A stretch of DNA of 64,000 nt from Microvelia longipes. Taxonomy: Eukaryota > Arthropoda > Insecta > Hemiptera > Veliidae. Shown here in pieces: positions 48,708-63,039 of this stretch. The notes under the pieces were generated by a model that was not told the origin of the DNA, did no database searches, and worked only from the letters and a program-made list of their open reading frames with translations. Each line of letters opens with the position of its first letter. The stretch's first letter is position 1. Made by a program: the position numbers and the translations under genes. The stretch spans positions 63,877-127,876 of the forward strand of contig JACMZG010001914.1 of NCBI GenBank assembly GCA_018340805.1, read 5' to 3'.

Positions 48708-51700
48708 ATAGAGGTTTGGATTTACACATCCCTACTGACATTTAGAAAAAATGTTATGATTATAATAAACTAAATAAAATTAAAGCCATAATGTATAATA
48801 TTAAATAAAATCGATTGCATACTCATATACATTTGTTTTAATAAAGCTATGTTAAACCATGAACACACTTTAGTAATGCGATTTAATCTAACCTGGATTT
48901 GTTGAAGGTCTCTTTATTATTTTATTTTATTTTTTTACGAGACCACCTCTATGTTTAGATACAATCAAAAAATAACACTACCCTATAATTAACTAGAAAT
49001 TTGTCAAGGCGGTGGCTCCCGCGTGCATTCCAGATCCAGTTCCGTAAAAAAACACCCTCACAGCCTTAAATTATAACTTTAATTAGAAGCAAAGAAACAT
49101 TGAGTGAGAATTATATACGTCCATCTTTAAAAGAAGACATAAGAAGAATATAAAATATTAATTTTGTAAAATTATTATACATAAAAAGCAATATAACGCT
49201 CTTGTAAACTTTAACTTAAATGTTAAGGATTTATTAATTATAAAACATTTTAAAGAACTCCTTTTAGAGTGAAAAAAGTTTGATAGGATTGTCCAGATAT
49301 ACCGATTATATCGATCGCAGTATTAAGATGGAAAGTGTTCTAGTTTGGAGGTAGTTGTTGTTTGCATGCAAGTTTTTCCAGTAGTTCTGATGAATACTTA
49401 ATAGGACTTAAAAATTTCAAGGTCACTTAAACTAAATTTTATTAGACCTATTTCCATTTTTAATTTTTTTCGGTTTTTACTCTCTCTTTTTAAACACTTA
49501 AGTTTATTTAAATTTTTATTTATTTTAATAAAATTATTTACTTTTTGCTTTGACTGTTTATTTTTTAGAGACTTAAGTTCTGAGTATTGACTTTTACTGC
49601 AGATTTAGTCTGGGTAAACATTTAAGTATTCTGTTGAGTACTTTGTTTGTTAATGCCAATAATAGAACTTTCTAAACTTGAGTGTTTTTCAACAAGATTC
49701 CACAGTAATTAAAATAATTTTTAACATGTTATTTTTGATACTGATTATTTTGCTTTGCTGTTTCTTATTTGATTGGAGAGCCTTATAGAAAAAGCTTGTT
49801 AGTGAATTTTTTCAAACAGTGTTTCATCTTTCATCTATCCAAGACCAAAAAGCTCGATTCTCTGTCCATAGTGGAGACTCCTAGTTATCTAGCTATATGG
49901 CTACCTTATGGCTGCCATATAGCTGTCATAGGTAGGGAGGAAGCGGTGTGTTTTTTAATAAGTTGGTTCGGCACATGAACTGAAGTACACTAATCTACTC
50001 TGCACTATTCTTCTTTACACTCAAATTTTTCATTTAGAGTAATCTTAGAGTAAAGTAGAGTAAACTCAGGATTAGATGTGTGTGAACAGAAAAAAGGTAA
50101 AAAGTGTGAATAACCTTCCAGGGTTATCTAACCTAGCTAGAAACAAAATAAATAATAATAATTTAGAATATATTTACAATTTTTGTTTATTTTATTGTTA
50201 AATTAAGTTGCATTTTTAGAAAATGTGGTTATTTTACGGGGTCTAAATTGTTTTAGGCAGACCCGTTCAAATTTCTATGAAAAATCATGTTTTATGTATC
50301 TTGCTTTTCATTCAAGTTATGAAATTATTACTTAGAACTTAAGTAAATAATTATTATTTTCTTAATCTGCACTATCTTTTGTAAAAAATCACAGGATCAA
50401 TCACTAATTTTATATCATTTTTGTTCAAATTAAGTACGTACATATATCAGCTTTCAGTTAAGACTAGTGAATCCCATTTTAGGCGATATAAGGCGTTGTG
50501 AACACTACAACAAGAGATTATGATTCTTTCGTTTATCAAAGATGGTACGCATTAATAAAACAAAAATTATTTGCTCAAATTTCACATAATGATTTCACAA
50601 TTAAAACGAAAAGTATGGTGAGCAACAAACACTTAAAAATATATCTCTTGTAGTTTATTATGAGCACAAAACATTTTAGAACACAAAAAATACTACTATA
50701 TTTCGTTTTATTAATTTAATATAGCATAAATAGAGTTATAAAGAGATATGAGAGACAACTTAACATAACATGAGAGTAACATATATGAGATAAATGGTTA
50801 TTCAAATTTATCTCATTTTTTCTTTATTTTGTTATTTGATTTATTTATTAATAATTTTATTTTATTTATTTATTTATTATTTTATTTATTTATTTATTAT
50901 TATACTTTATTTTTTTTTTATTCATAGATCCGTTTTGTTTTAACTCTCAATTATGTTTGATGTTTTAACTTTGCATTTTATTTTATTTTGGACCTTTTAT
51001 TTAGTGTGTTAGGATTAAGTTATATTATTAAGTTATGGTATTTACTTGTTAGTAGGTACTGTAGATGACATTAAAGCCGAAAGCAGCTCTGCTCAGAGTT
51101 AATAAAGCTTATTGATGGAAAGACGAAGTTAGTGTTGTTAATATTAGTTATAAAATTATTTAATATTGTTAAAATGCATCGATAAGTTATTACTATTACA
51201 TGTGATACGAGTGATTACGAAGTTTATTTTACTTATTTTACTGGAGTAAAAAGTGCAGTTTAGAGTAAAGAGTAAAGATTCTTCTTGCCCGAGATTCGTT
51301 ACAAAACATAGAGTAGTGCACTTTGGAGTAGAATCGAGGACGTGTCCAAACAAAGATCTTGCTCTAGGTTACTCTAGTGTAGACTGGAGTAACGTGCTGA
51401 ACAAACCTGTAGCCGTCTGGATCCAGCATAAGACACAGTGCTTAACTTACCCACGTACTTGAAATAGGGTAATTGTTTTCTTCTCGTGAACATTTATGCA
51501 GTTCCAGCAAAAACTAACAGCTGGTTTTATTAGGCTATTACACTAAAATACAAGACAAGAACGAGGATCAGCATTCCTCTTATCTAATAGATTTTCATAT
51601 GGATACCTGGTATCAGGTATTTATTGACAATTCAGGTATTTGGTATGACATTTACAAGTATACTTGTCATGTTAATAAGGCGCGGTCGAATATCCCCTGC

Positions 51701-53149
51701 CTTCTAGAACATTGGATCACCAACAAACTTTTTTTATAACTTTTTTTTCAAAATTTTCAGTAATTAGCCGGATTTGTGATAAATGAAGCCTATTTCCGTA
51801 ATCAGCACGCTCTTATGGTTAATTTAAAAGAGTATTTACATTCACTCAACGAATTATTTTTAATCTAACTTGGTACATACATAACTACTGTTAGACGTCA
51901 ATGTTATCTACCTGATTTGTGTTATATTTTGAATGTATTAATGAAAATTAGCACAAATTGTTATTATTTGCAGTCAACAACACCACAACAAAGAGGTAAT
52001 TCGTATGTACGTATATACGAATTACGTACGTACGTACGTACATACAGTAAAAGCATATTTTCTTTGGAAATTTGCAAGAAAATATTAAGTCATTTTTTGA
52101 CTAAATAACCCTAGTCTAAAATCAAATTGTATAAGGTCTCATTTGAATGAGTATTTCGAAACATCCGTTTGCACGCCTAAATAGGGATTTTTAAACTCGG
52201 TAGACCAAAATAAAAATCCAATTTTTCAGGGTTGTTGAAGTAACATTTACAGTAAAAGTGAAACGTCAAAGTAACTGTGTAACTCATAATAGAAAGACCT
52301 AATCTTAAAAACTAGAGTCAATTTTGATCTTAATACATTGAAACCCTATTTGTTCTTCCTCATAGAACAGTGACACTTGTCTATGTGTAGTAATTGTTTG
52401 AATCAATTGGTGTGTTCAATTTACCTGCTCATTGATCTATATCAATAATTTTATATTCTGGTCTAGATCTAGCTCACTAAAACGTTAGCATTCTCCTCCT
52501 AATCTATACCGCATATATATTTATGATTTAAGCCAAACAACTGTAAAAACATTTCCTCTTTTAGCACACTAATAATAATATTACTAATGCTGAACTCACT
52601 TACACTGAAATTGTAGGCAAAAATGCACTTGAAATATCTTAGTTTTTAAAACTCATCCACATTCTCTGTGTTTTCTTCATTCTATAGCGCCTCATTTTTA
52701 TTTATACTCATTCCGTATAAAGCTGAGTCATAAGCTTTAATCTAGACTTTAAACCTTGGCCTTATGGGCTAAACAAACCACTTAACGACCCCTATAGTGG
52801 CGGTGCTACGTTTATTTATCTAGTCCCTTTCTATCGCTACAGGAGAAGGAGGTGTGGATGGTATATGCTTTCTGGGTTAGTGAGAAAGTGCCTAAGGTCA
52901 AAAATAATTATACTTAATACTATACATTTAATACTACTGCTAAAGTGTATCTACAAAATCTCCGTGTCATAACGTCTAAAAAATTGACATTTTAACTAAC
53001 TATTTTTAATCATTACTAATTCTAATAACAAAGGCTTTAATTTGTATTAATATATAATCGACCATCCACGAGGACATCTTTAGAATATAATTACACAAGC
53101 TTTACATTAATGGGTTGACTATAAATATAATGTATAAAATTAGTAAATA
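48708..53149. other. Long stretch without recognised gene
   Basis: AT-rich. It holds a (TTTA)n run at about 50840-50900, a TACG/CGTA alternating palindrome at about 52003-52042, and several short open frames that match no family. No RNA gene was recognised. Confidence 0.5.
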
Positions 53150-54084
53150 GTCTGGCGCAGTGGTCCGTATGCCGGTCGAAATTCCTTATGAGTGCGTCAT
53201 TCCGAGCTTAACAATCCATTTATTGCTACCGTGTCCGGTTTATGTTACTGGTCAAGTTTATAACTTGAGCAGTTACTATTTTATAAAGCTCTACTCCTAT
53301 AATATTTCACTATTTTCACCCACTATTGTTCTACAAAAGCCTCTACATCACCCATCCTATTAAATTGAAAGAGCAAAAACATAAAGTTATGGCAAGATAG
53401 GTCGCACGCCGGGAGAATTTTCGTTAAAATTTGTGCTTCTGTGCTTAACACTCTGTTTTACTTAAGTTTCCAGCCTATGCTTTATAAATAACTTAAGCAG
53501 AAGTACACATTTTCGTTACTCATTTTTTTCTAGATTTTTGAAAAGAAATGCACATAATTTTTCCTATTGGTTTCACAAAACTGCTCATCTTAAAAAATGG
53601 CATTGCTCACCAATATTGTGCTATTGTGTGCTGTATCTTAAATTTCAGTTCATGCTTCTTCAAATGTTTTTAGCGCAATTCTTTTCAAAAATACAAATAA
53701 ATGAGTAACTCGTGTGCTTTATAATTGAGTAACTGCTTAAGTTTTAAAGTATAAATCGGAACCGCAAGCAAGAAATGAATGGTAAAGCACCGAAACACGC
53801 ATTTCAAAGGAAACACGCCCCGCGTTCAGACCACCGTGCAAGAATTATTTTGTATTTATAAAACTATATAATGTGAATAAAACAATAATAAATTATCGGC
53901 CTTACCAAGATTTGAACGTAAGTACCCTTGCTTTGAGTACTTTTAATGTTTAAATCGACTCTGAACCGTTTATTCTTCTCAGAGCCACTCAAAACATCAA
54001 AAACGATCCCCTAATTAAAATTTTTATGTTAACCGACTGTCTGTGATGGTTTCCAGTTTATGGACTTCGGACTGGTTTCATTCG
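53150..54084. repeat. Composite repeat family C, decayed copy
   Basis: GGCGCAGTGGTCCGTATG at 53154 opens a tRNA-like unit. Reversed units follow: GGACCACCGTG-like at about 53830, ACCAAGATTTGAACGTA at 53907, and the subrepeat module with a TCAAAAACGATCCCC stretch at about 53995. The units are weaker matches than at 1 or 59435. Confidence 0.6.
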
Positions 54085-54270
54085 ATTCATCAAAACGCTT
54101 AATACACGTGCGCACACACACATAGACGGACAACTTTGTGAAAAACTCCTCAGGAGGTCTTAAAACATCTTGAAATTGATCATTCATGTGATATCTCGGT
54201 TTCAACTAGGATTTTTGCAAAAAAATTACTTTTTTATATACGTACGATGTAAATAAGAAAAAGTAAAAAT
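54085..54270 (+). repeat. 3' part of repeat family B-A
   Basis: A CACACACA run, GACGGACAACTTTGTGAAAA, CTCAGGAGGTCTTAAAACAT, then TATATACGTACGATGTAAAT and a purine-rich end. Confidence 0.6.
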
Positions 54271-54819
54271 TTCAAAAATATTATTGAAATAAGTTAGCTC
54301 AAACGTAAAATTTTAACATTTTTTAGTGGCAATTCTATGAAAGTCCTTGACTTATATTTTCTTAAATAGGCTCATTTATTTTTATTTTTTTGGTCAGTTT
54401 TGTTGACATTAGTCTTTGTCTTACACGGCTATACGTCTCTAATACGATACAGCCTTGTTTAAGTTTACTTTAAATTTATATAATATTTGCCAGCTCCTTT
54501 AGCAGTGATGATGTTAGTAAACGAAAGCCCTACCAGCGCCATTTTGATATAGGGTGATTATAAAACGTACTATCACAAACAACCTGTTGGAACAGTGGTT
54601 TTATCTGAATACATTTGTATAGGAGCATCCAAGCAGAACTACAAGCAATTCTATACTTTCAGTTCCTTTATATTACTAACCTACTGATCTTTCTATTATT
54701 TTTCCTCTTTCTTATCAGAGGAAAAGTATGTCACGTTAAATAGATAATGTGATTAATAATCAGTAGTGTTATGATTATGTACATAGTTATGTTGATCTAC
54801 TACCTCTTCTACCTCTGGG

Positions 54820-54838
54820 TATATATATAATATATATA

Positions 54839-54888
<50 letters not shown>

Positions 54889-57094
54889 CAATTTTGTATT
54901 CTTCCCTTTTTTTCTTCCTTTCTTTTTTCTTCTGCTTTCCTCAATTTTTGTTTTGAGGATCCTGGGAGGGGGGGGGGGGGCGATTCCTCCTCGTAGATCC
55001 GCGCCTGTATGTAGATCACATGCACATAAAGTTACTATTAATTCAATATAAATGATTTCCTTCCTTAAAAAACCTCCAGATTTAAAAGTAGGACGTGAAC
55101 GTCAATGGTCGTCTTTAGCCATTGACGCTACTACGTATCACGTATCAATGGTGACTTGAACTAAAATTCATTTATAAATCATCGTAAAACTAAATTAAAG
55201 TTCCAAGAAAGAGAAGGAACTATAAAATAATTTTCTCCTTGAAAGTGAATGGTACACCTGTGTGCGCACGACTTGACATAACAAGATAAAATTTCCTCAT
55301 TATATGTTAACCTATAACTTTCTAACACAACAACATACTAATGTAACGCGTGATATGTTTAAGATATATTAATACCCTATGTACATTGATTTATGTTTTT
55401 TGAATAAACGATTTTGATAGGATTGTCATTTTATTTAAATTAGGCTTTCTTCTACACAAAAATTGAAGAAAGATTTCAATTGAAATCAAATTAGTATTTG
55501 TAGGCCTTATTAAATAAATTGTTAAATAATTATTTTTCGGGATTGTTTAGATTTAGTAAAAAGTATTTTAATCCATACTATTTCGTAAGGTAAATAAAAT
55601 AAACTTTTATATATTTGTTCATTTGTTTATGAAGAATTGTCCGACATATTGTTTTTGATAGAGTAAAAGAAAGGATATGGAGAAGATAGTTGCGGTATCT
55701 CGGTCAATGTGCCACACCCTCTCCTTGCCCCTCCTTGAGGATCAATTTTTATAAACATCCTTCTTTCTTTTACAGGATCATCCTAGGATACGATATTCAC
55801 TTTTCATTAGTGTTTGTTTTCTTTCTCTTTTAGATGGGTTTAATAGGTTCCCACTCTTTGGGATCGTCAGTTGCAGAGGCGTTGATATTGATGAGAGACA
55901 ATTCTTTTCTTTGAAGGATGTGAATTAATATTAATAATGGTTAGTGGACGAGGAGGGAGATATGAGAACCATTTTTTTTGATGATGTATCAACTGTGTTT
56001 TGTGAGACGCATTATTTATTATGTGGACTGTAAGAAAATAATTGTTTGTAGTCGTAAAACCTGTACAATCACATCAAAGCTAGTGTCATTAGTTAGTTCA
56101 CCTAGTTTCTACAATAACGTCAATATGCCACACGTATTATCAGTGACGGACTGAGCCAAAAAGGCCCCTGAAGGGTTTGGTCAACAAGGGGCCCTTAAAC
56201 GTCTATAGGTATAGTAAACAGGGCCGGTAAAGGTCCAACATTTTAAATATTCTTTAAATTACCTACATAAAAATGCCAATATCTAGAGCCCTTCTATACT
56301 GGCTTTAGGGCCCTGATAAAATATGCTTGAGTCCTTTTTGGTCCTAGTATTCCGTATCCGAGGCCCTTAAAAGTTCAATTCAAAAATATATAGATGTATA
56401 ATAAATATATAAGATTCAGGTTACAATAACAAATCATGAATATTGCTAAGTATAGAAGGAACGAAGAAGAAAGTCTCTCCACAAAACTATAAATTTATTT
56501 AAAGCGCTTTCAACCTACATGACGCCATCCAGTGCCAGAGATAATTAAAAGAAAACAGCTAAAAGAAAGACATTATATACGTAAAAATTAAATAGAATTA
56601 GTAATATTCTTCCTCTTCTTTTTCGACTCAACGATATCGGTGAGCCGTGATAGACAGAGTCTATTTTCATCGAAAAATTACCCGATAAACTTGAAATTTG
56701 GAAGGAATATACCTCTCAATATGACAAACAAATCTTCTGAATTTCGTTTTGATATTGGCCGCCATTTTGAAATTATTTATTTTTGAAATTTAAAATTTTG
56801 ACGCTTAATAATACCAAACGTATACACGTGTTTTTGACATATAACACGTCGTTGGAAACGCAAAAAAAATAGGAACAAATACAAAAAACTTCAATCAAAA
56901 TCTACTAATTAGTTAAAAAGGTATAAGCGAACTTAATTATTAATTAGTGCGACACTTTTGTTAGACGTAAAAGTTTGTTTACATGTCAAGGTCACAAATT
57001 TCCTCCAAAAATTCAAATAATTTAATAAAACCAAGTAAAAATTGGGACTTTTTCTTATTTAAGATTATGCGAAGTTCTTGTATGCTTTTTTATA
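54820..57094. other. Microsatellite and unrecognised region
   Basis: (AT)n at 54822-54888, a T/C-rich tract, and a G run of about 14 at 54967-54980. After that I see no gene or known repeat. GGGCCCTT-type blocks near 56190-56360 are short and imperfect. Confidence 0.5.
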
Positions 57095-57275
57095 CGGGTA
57101 CGAGGTACCTAAGTTTAAAAACCCCAGGCCATTTGCTAACCATCCTATTCTGAGGACGAGCGAAGCGAGTCCGAAGCATATAAACTCTAGGCCACTGGTA
57201 ACCATCCTATTCTGAGGACGAGCGAAGCGATTTCGAAGGGTAAGGAAAAGTTCCGAGGTACCCTGTACCCGATTT
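57095..57275 (-). repeat. Repeat family B-A, reversed 5' fragment
   Basis: Two rounds of a TCTGAGGACGAGCGAAGCGA stretch, 61 bp apart (57152 and 57213), then GTTCCGAGGTACCCTGTACC. Confidence 0.7.
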
Positions 57276-59434
57276 TTTATTTTATTTTTTTATTTATTTC
57301 CCCTATTTTCCCTACATAGTGTAGGATACTAAATGTACAGGAGCAACCTACAACCTTTTAGTACAAACTAGGTGTTGTAAATGTATTATCTTTTAAATAG
57401 ATTTAGTAAATCTATTTTAGTTCGAAAGCGTTTTATGAAAATTATAAGTTGAACAAAAACTTAATAATCCAGATCAAACATATTGTTCCAAAAAATATTC
57501 TCATATTAAATAATTCGTTTCATGAGAATGCTCGTCACTTGTTAAATGAAAGGGAAAATACGTCAAAAAGAAACGGATTACAGGACGAAGGACGTCAGGA
57601 TGCCGAACAATCGACCTCCCAGGACCAAGGACACTTCTACTTTCTTCGACAATTTTCATCTCCAATACAAAGTATCGTGGGAGAGTTTTCATGGATTATT
57701 ACACAATAGTGTCACAGTGGGTAAACAAAGGATATAAACCATAAACCTAACTATTCCTATTTTAATTTAACATTAGTCATATAATTGCTATGCCTGCAGA
57801 AAAACCTTAACATATATATATAATCAGGAAATATATTTCTGTACAGTACAAGTATAAGTTAATAAGGCACAACAAAGTGGAGTTAATAATAATCAGTATA
57901 AAAATTATGCGCGCCTGACAAATCAAGCACTAATGATGGCCGCTTAGGTTAAGTCGGCTTTTATTAAATTAATCAACATTGTTAAGAGACTTTTCGCACT
58001 GATTATTTAAACTCAAGTATCTTTGTACAAATACACACTGAACAATTAATAGGTCCAGTAGATACATTAGTTACAGTAAGGTATAAGTTATAACGTAAAA
58101 ATGATTACGACAGAATAACCATAAGTTGACATTGCAGAGTCAGGATGTTATACCTCCTGTGCTCTTAATGTTGAAAAATAATTTTGCTTTCATCCCAAAA
58201 TTTAAAATTCTGACACAAAGGTCCGAAATCTGGGTGAATTTTCTTTCAATTATTATGCTTAACAATCCGTGGTCAACAATCCATTTCGCGTTGGGCAGAA
58301 GCATCACAGCTTGTTATCTAATTTTTCCGGATTTTCAAAAAAATGCGCATATTTATCTCGTAGATTAAACCAGGGAGGAATCGGCAATTTTCGAAGGAGT
58401 CGAAGTCGACCTTTTATCACCGATCCAAATTCCTTAGTCCTTGAAAAAATAATTAATTAATTTAAACACTTTTTTTTGTTAGTCTAGACTCTTAAAATAT
58501 TTACTTTATTTTTATCTATAAATATTTTCATAATATTTAGAATACTCATTTTATATTTAATATTCATATTAAATAATTTATACATAAAATTTAATAAATA
58601 TTTATATTATAAATTCTATATACATTTTTTTGAGCACACTAAGATATAAGTAATGTATATATTATACATATTGAATTGGAGAGAAACAGAACAATTTTTG
58701 TCTCTCCACACATTATGTATATATTTGTATTTAAGTTGCTTAATTAGTTGCCTATGTCATAAAGTCACTTATAATGAAAATATATAGGAGACGAAAAATA
58801 ATAAATAAACTAATGTTAATACGAGGCTACAATGATAACAGACACACACACGTGTGACGTATTCTAACTACGTCGAAAATTTAAAATTTCAGTCATTTTA
58901 AGTACGTAGTAACTCGTTTTTAAATTTCTGACGTATTTCGAATATTCTTTACTTATCATTTATATATTTACATAAATATGCATAGAATAACAAGCGAAAT
59001 ATCGCAAAGCATAAAAATACTTTAACATTTATTAAGTAGTCTCTAACAAGTGTCCCTATCAAGATATCATTTAAATCAACTGCATTTTCTTTGAACATCC
59101 GGAAAATTAAAAAACAAGTTGTGATGCTACTGCTCAGAGACTTTAGCAAGAAATGAATTATTAAGCACGGAATCAAGCATTTTAGAAAAAATTCGCCCAG
59201 CTTACGGACTTTCAGCCCAGAATTATTTTGTAGTTTTTTTTTGTATAGAGCGCATGCTCCATGATAATATTACATGCGCTCGGCTGCACTGGGGGATAAA
59301 GCTTAGATGCAGCTCCAGTTTTTTTCTTTATTTTTGTCAAGTACAACAACAATATTTAGAATGTTCAATGTATTAAGCACAAACTTGGAACAATGTAATT
59401 TATTCTAAAATGATTTTTTAACATCAAGCTTTTT
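57276..59434. other. Region without recognised gene
   Basis: Overlapping open frames at 57449-57737 and 58126-58460 match nothing I know. A reversed fragment of family C lies at about 59150-59225 (AAATTCGCCCAGCTTACGGA). Confidence 0.5.
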
Positions 59435-59557
59435 AGCGAATTTCCTTTGGGAAAAAATTCGCTAATGGGATAGGCGTCATGGCGGAATTCGAACTTCGGA
59501 CCACGACACAAATCCGTTTCAGAGGTTCCTAATGACGAAAAAAAAATTTTCGCGAGA

Positions 59558-59595
<38 letters not shown>

Positions 59596-61029
59596 TATAT
59601 ATATATATTATATTATATATGTATTTCTAGCCACTTTCTTGTAAACCTCTATCTTTCGAACGGATTAATTTTTTTTAACCAAACTTGTACAAAAATCAAC
59701 CTTGGGGAGGACACGAACCCTATTGAAAACCAGGTTTTTGTGACGTCATTAACCCAGTTTGCTGAGTCAGCGAAATTTTCAAAAAATCAGCAAAATACAG
59801 GGTTAATATTTTTTGCCGCGAAAAAGGTCAATATTTATGTTTTTTGAGACGCTAAATCGAATGAAACCGGTCCGAAGTCGATACGACCACTCTAAGTGAC
59901 TAAAAATCGAAAAAACCATTGTAAATGACCAAAAACCAAAATTTAGGTCGATCAAAAATAAATTTCGAGTAGGGTGTCGTTTTCTATGTAATTTTGGGCG
60001 CTGAATCGAATGAAACCGGTCCGAAGACAATACGACCACTTTAAGTTACCAAAAAGTCGAAAAAACCACAAAAAATAAAGAAAACCAACATTACGGTCGT
60101 GGAAAATTAAATTTCGAGTAGGGTGTCGTTTTCAATGTTTTTTGGGCCTCTGAGTTGAATGGCAGTGGTCCGGAGTCAATACGACCACTCAAACTCAGGG
60201 TACCTGGGTTCACATCTGGAAGGGCCGATAATTTTTTTTGGTTTTTTTTTTACTAAATATAAGTTTACAACTAGAAAATAATTCTGGCGCGGTGGGTCCG
60301 CATGTCGGCGAATTTCCTTTGGATGCGAGCTCTCAAACCCAGAGTACCTGGGTTCAAATCCTAGTAGAGACAATAATTTTTTATCGTTTTTTACCTAATA
60401 TAAGTTTACAACTAAAAAAATTTGGGCGCGTGGTCCGCATGTCGGGCGAATTTCCTTTGGATGCGTGTTCCGTGCTTTTTACATTATATAAGTTTACAAC
60501 TAGTAAATAAATAATTCCGGCGCGGTGGTCCGCTGTCGGGCGAATTTCATTTAGAATGCGTGTTTCCGTGCTAAACAACCCATTTCTTGCTTATGCAAGA
60601 ACCATGCCCATTGCCTGGTTCCGGTTCATGCTTTAGAACCTAAGCAGTTACTCAATTGTCAAGCACTGCTTGTAACTCATTTTGTCTGTATTTTCCAAAG
60701 GAAATGCGCTAAAACCTTTAAAGATAACTGACTAAGCTTAAAGATAAGTAACTAATCTTTAAACTAGTGCAAATAATAGTGCGTACTTCTAATTTTAGAG
60801 GCATAGTTTTGTACAACAACTGGATGATTATGCGCATTTCCTTTGGAAAATACAGACAAAATGAGTTACGAGCAGTGCTTGACAATTGAGTAACTGCTTA
60901 GGTTCTAAAGCATGAACCGGAACCAGGCAATGGGCATGGTTCTTGCATAAGCAAGAAATGGGTTGTTTAGCACGGAAACACGCATTCTAAATGAAATTCG
61001 CCCGACATGCGGACCACCGCGCCAGAATT
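59435..61029 (+). repeat. Composite repeat family C, longest copy
   Basis: Modules in order: GCGAATTTCCTTTGGG-AAA and GCTAATGGGATAGGCGTCAT (59435-59480); an (AT)n tract (59562-59620); a family D-like stretch with ACTTGTACAAAAATCAACC; three GAATCGAATGAAACCGG subrepeats; tRNA-like units with A- and B-box-like motifs; then a palindrome with arms 60512-60712 and 60830-61029. It is close to 1-1448 in sequence, but the palindrome arms are about half as long. Confidence 0.75.
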
Positions 61030-61499
61030 TTTTTACATTTTTCTCTCTAGTTGTTTACCAGAATCCATCCTTCTACTATTTTAAAGTTAATTAAATAACT
61101 AAAACTATGTATGTACAAAATTTAAACTAACTAAAATATTTATTATAATAATTATTAAAAAAGATAAAGTAAAATATAATGAATTATTTAGAAATAAATG
61201 ATTTTACTTATGTTTACTCGTATATTTTTTAGTTTATTTCCCGAATTTTATTTAAAAGAAACTTGAATACAATATTACAGGGATAGACTGTTTTTTCTTC
61301 TCGCCCTCCTAATTTTGGGATAGGATGCTTCTTTTCTCGTGAATTTTTTAAAAAAATGACGAGACAGGGTGTTGGTCACCGCAAGGTTAATAACATTGCA
61401 AAAGCGGCACTTCTTTTGATGGCTACACTCATAAAAAGCTTTCTAATTATTTCTTGATGGGAACGTAATATCGTAAATTTCGTATTCTAATTCAAATAA

Positions 61500-61700
61500 A
61501 AAATTGGGTACAGGGTACCTCGGAACTTTTCCTCATCACATCGGATTCGCTACGCTCATCCTCCCCACTACGGACTCGCATCGTTGGTCCTCAGAATATA
61601 CAATTCGCATGGTTCTTGCATAACCAAAAAATGGGTTGTTTAGCACAGAAACACGCTTCCAAAGGAAATTCGCCCGACATGCGGACCACCGCGCCAGAAT
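61500..61700. repeat. Fused fragments of families B-A and C
   Basis: The B-A start (CAGGGTACCTCGGAACTTTT to CAGAATATACAATTCG) joins at about 61607 to the family C piece CATGGTTCTTGCATAACC, TAGCACAGAAACACGC and GCGGACCACCGCGCC. Confidence 0.7.
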
Positions 61701-62264
61701 TTTTTACTCCCTTGGTGCATAAATAACTAGTTATTAGCAAGCTGCTTTATCTCCTAATTAGCAAGTTGCTTTATCTTTTGATAAAGAAAATGTTTCATCT
61801 CCTGATTACCAAATTGCTTTTTCCTAATAAACAAGCTACTTTTATAAGCAGCAGATAAATAAGCTGATTTTCCTAATGCTTCCTCTCTATGAGTAACATG
61901 AGAGAGATCACATTATCAAATCTATAATACTTCTCATCATTTGACAACTTTCAAGGAAAAAGGAAGTATAAAGTAACAATTTCCTATTAATAGGTATTCC
62001 TAAAGGTATTTCAAAATAAACCTAATTTAGATAATTCGTCCAAATTTCTGCAGCGCTTATATAAAGTTCTATTTTCCAAAACACGTGTATACAATTGTTG
62101 GTAAGCACGTGCAAATTTCACTTCTGCTTTTATTTCCGTTAGTTTTGTTGACGCGTGCTATTTTCCAATATGGCTGAATCTACTTTCATTATTTTACGTA
62201 TTCAAACCTACAAACAATGTCTGATACTACTTATCTATTATAATATTTTAATAAAAAAAAACCG
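61701..62264. other. Short decayed repeats, no recognised gene
   Basis: 61725-61870 holds degenerate ~35-bp units around AGCAAG-TGCTTTATCTCCTA. The rest has no recognised feature. Confidence 0.5.
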
Positions 62265-63030
62265 GAAAAGGGTTATCTCGGAACTTTTTCTCAACACATC
62301 GGATTCACTACTCTCACCCTCTCTACTTCAGACTCGAATAAATTTACTCGGATAGTTAATTCATCCGTTTTATTCCCAGCGGTCACTCATTCAGGGACCA
62401 CCTCGATGCAGCTTAATTTTTATGATCCAATCAATATCATGGATGTACTTATCGCATTAAAACGAAACTTTGTGAACTTATTTATTACGTAAAGGTATAC
62501 ATTTTTAGCTAATTTCAACTCGATTAGAATATTTTCTGATTTTTTTGCAATATTTTAAAACACGTTATCTGATAAAAAATTGAACTGACGCTGATAATGA
62601 GATGAAACTTAGCACACATGTTAATCTTTTACATGGGTTTATGTGTGCCAAATCTCAATCCGATCAACATCAACATTTTTTCGCGTTTTATGATTCAAAA
62701 TTTTCGCTTAGTCATTATTGCGGGTTAATGAAGTCATAAAAATTATTTTTCGAATAGCACGAGTACAGCGGTAGACTAATTTTTGTACAAAGGTTCAACT
62801 CACTTGTACAAAGCACAACAACCTCTATAGACTGATTTTTTACAATGTTTAAACTCTTAGCAAAAATACACTGCTGTATTTTTGCGTGTGTGTCTGTGTT
62901 AGCATCATAGCTCCCAATGATGCTAACACAGACACACACACACACAGACACACACACATATACGCACATACATATAAACCTTTACAGACAGACAACTTTG
63001 CAAAAACCACTCAAGAGGTCTTAAAAACAC
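62265..63030 (+). repeat. Repeat family B-A, near full-length copy
   Basis: ATCTCGGAACTTTTTCTCAAC, then GATGAAACTTAGCACACATG, TTTCGCGTTTTATGATTC, TAGCACGAGTACAGCGGTAG and the CA-rich tail. The CA tail has an inverted TGTGTGTCTGTGTTAGCATC / GATGCTAACACAGACACACA pair at about 62887-62940. Confidence 0.7.
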
Positions 63031-63039
63031 CTGCATCAA

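Noticed and set aside
57449..57737. Overlapping frames of 86 and 63 codons
   Set aside because: No family resemblance, and alternative frames on both strands are open through the same bases.
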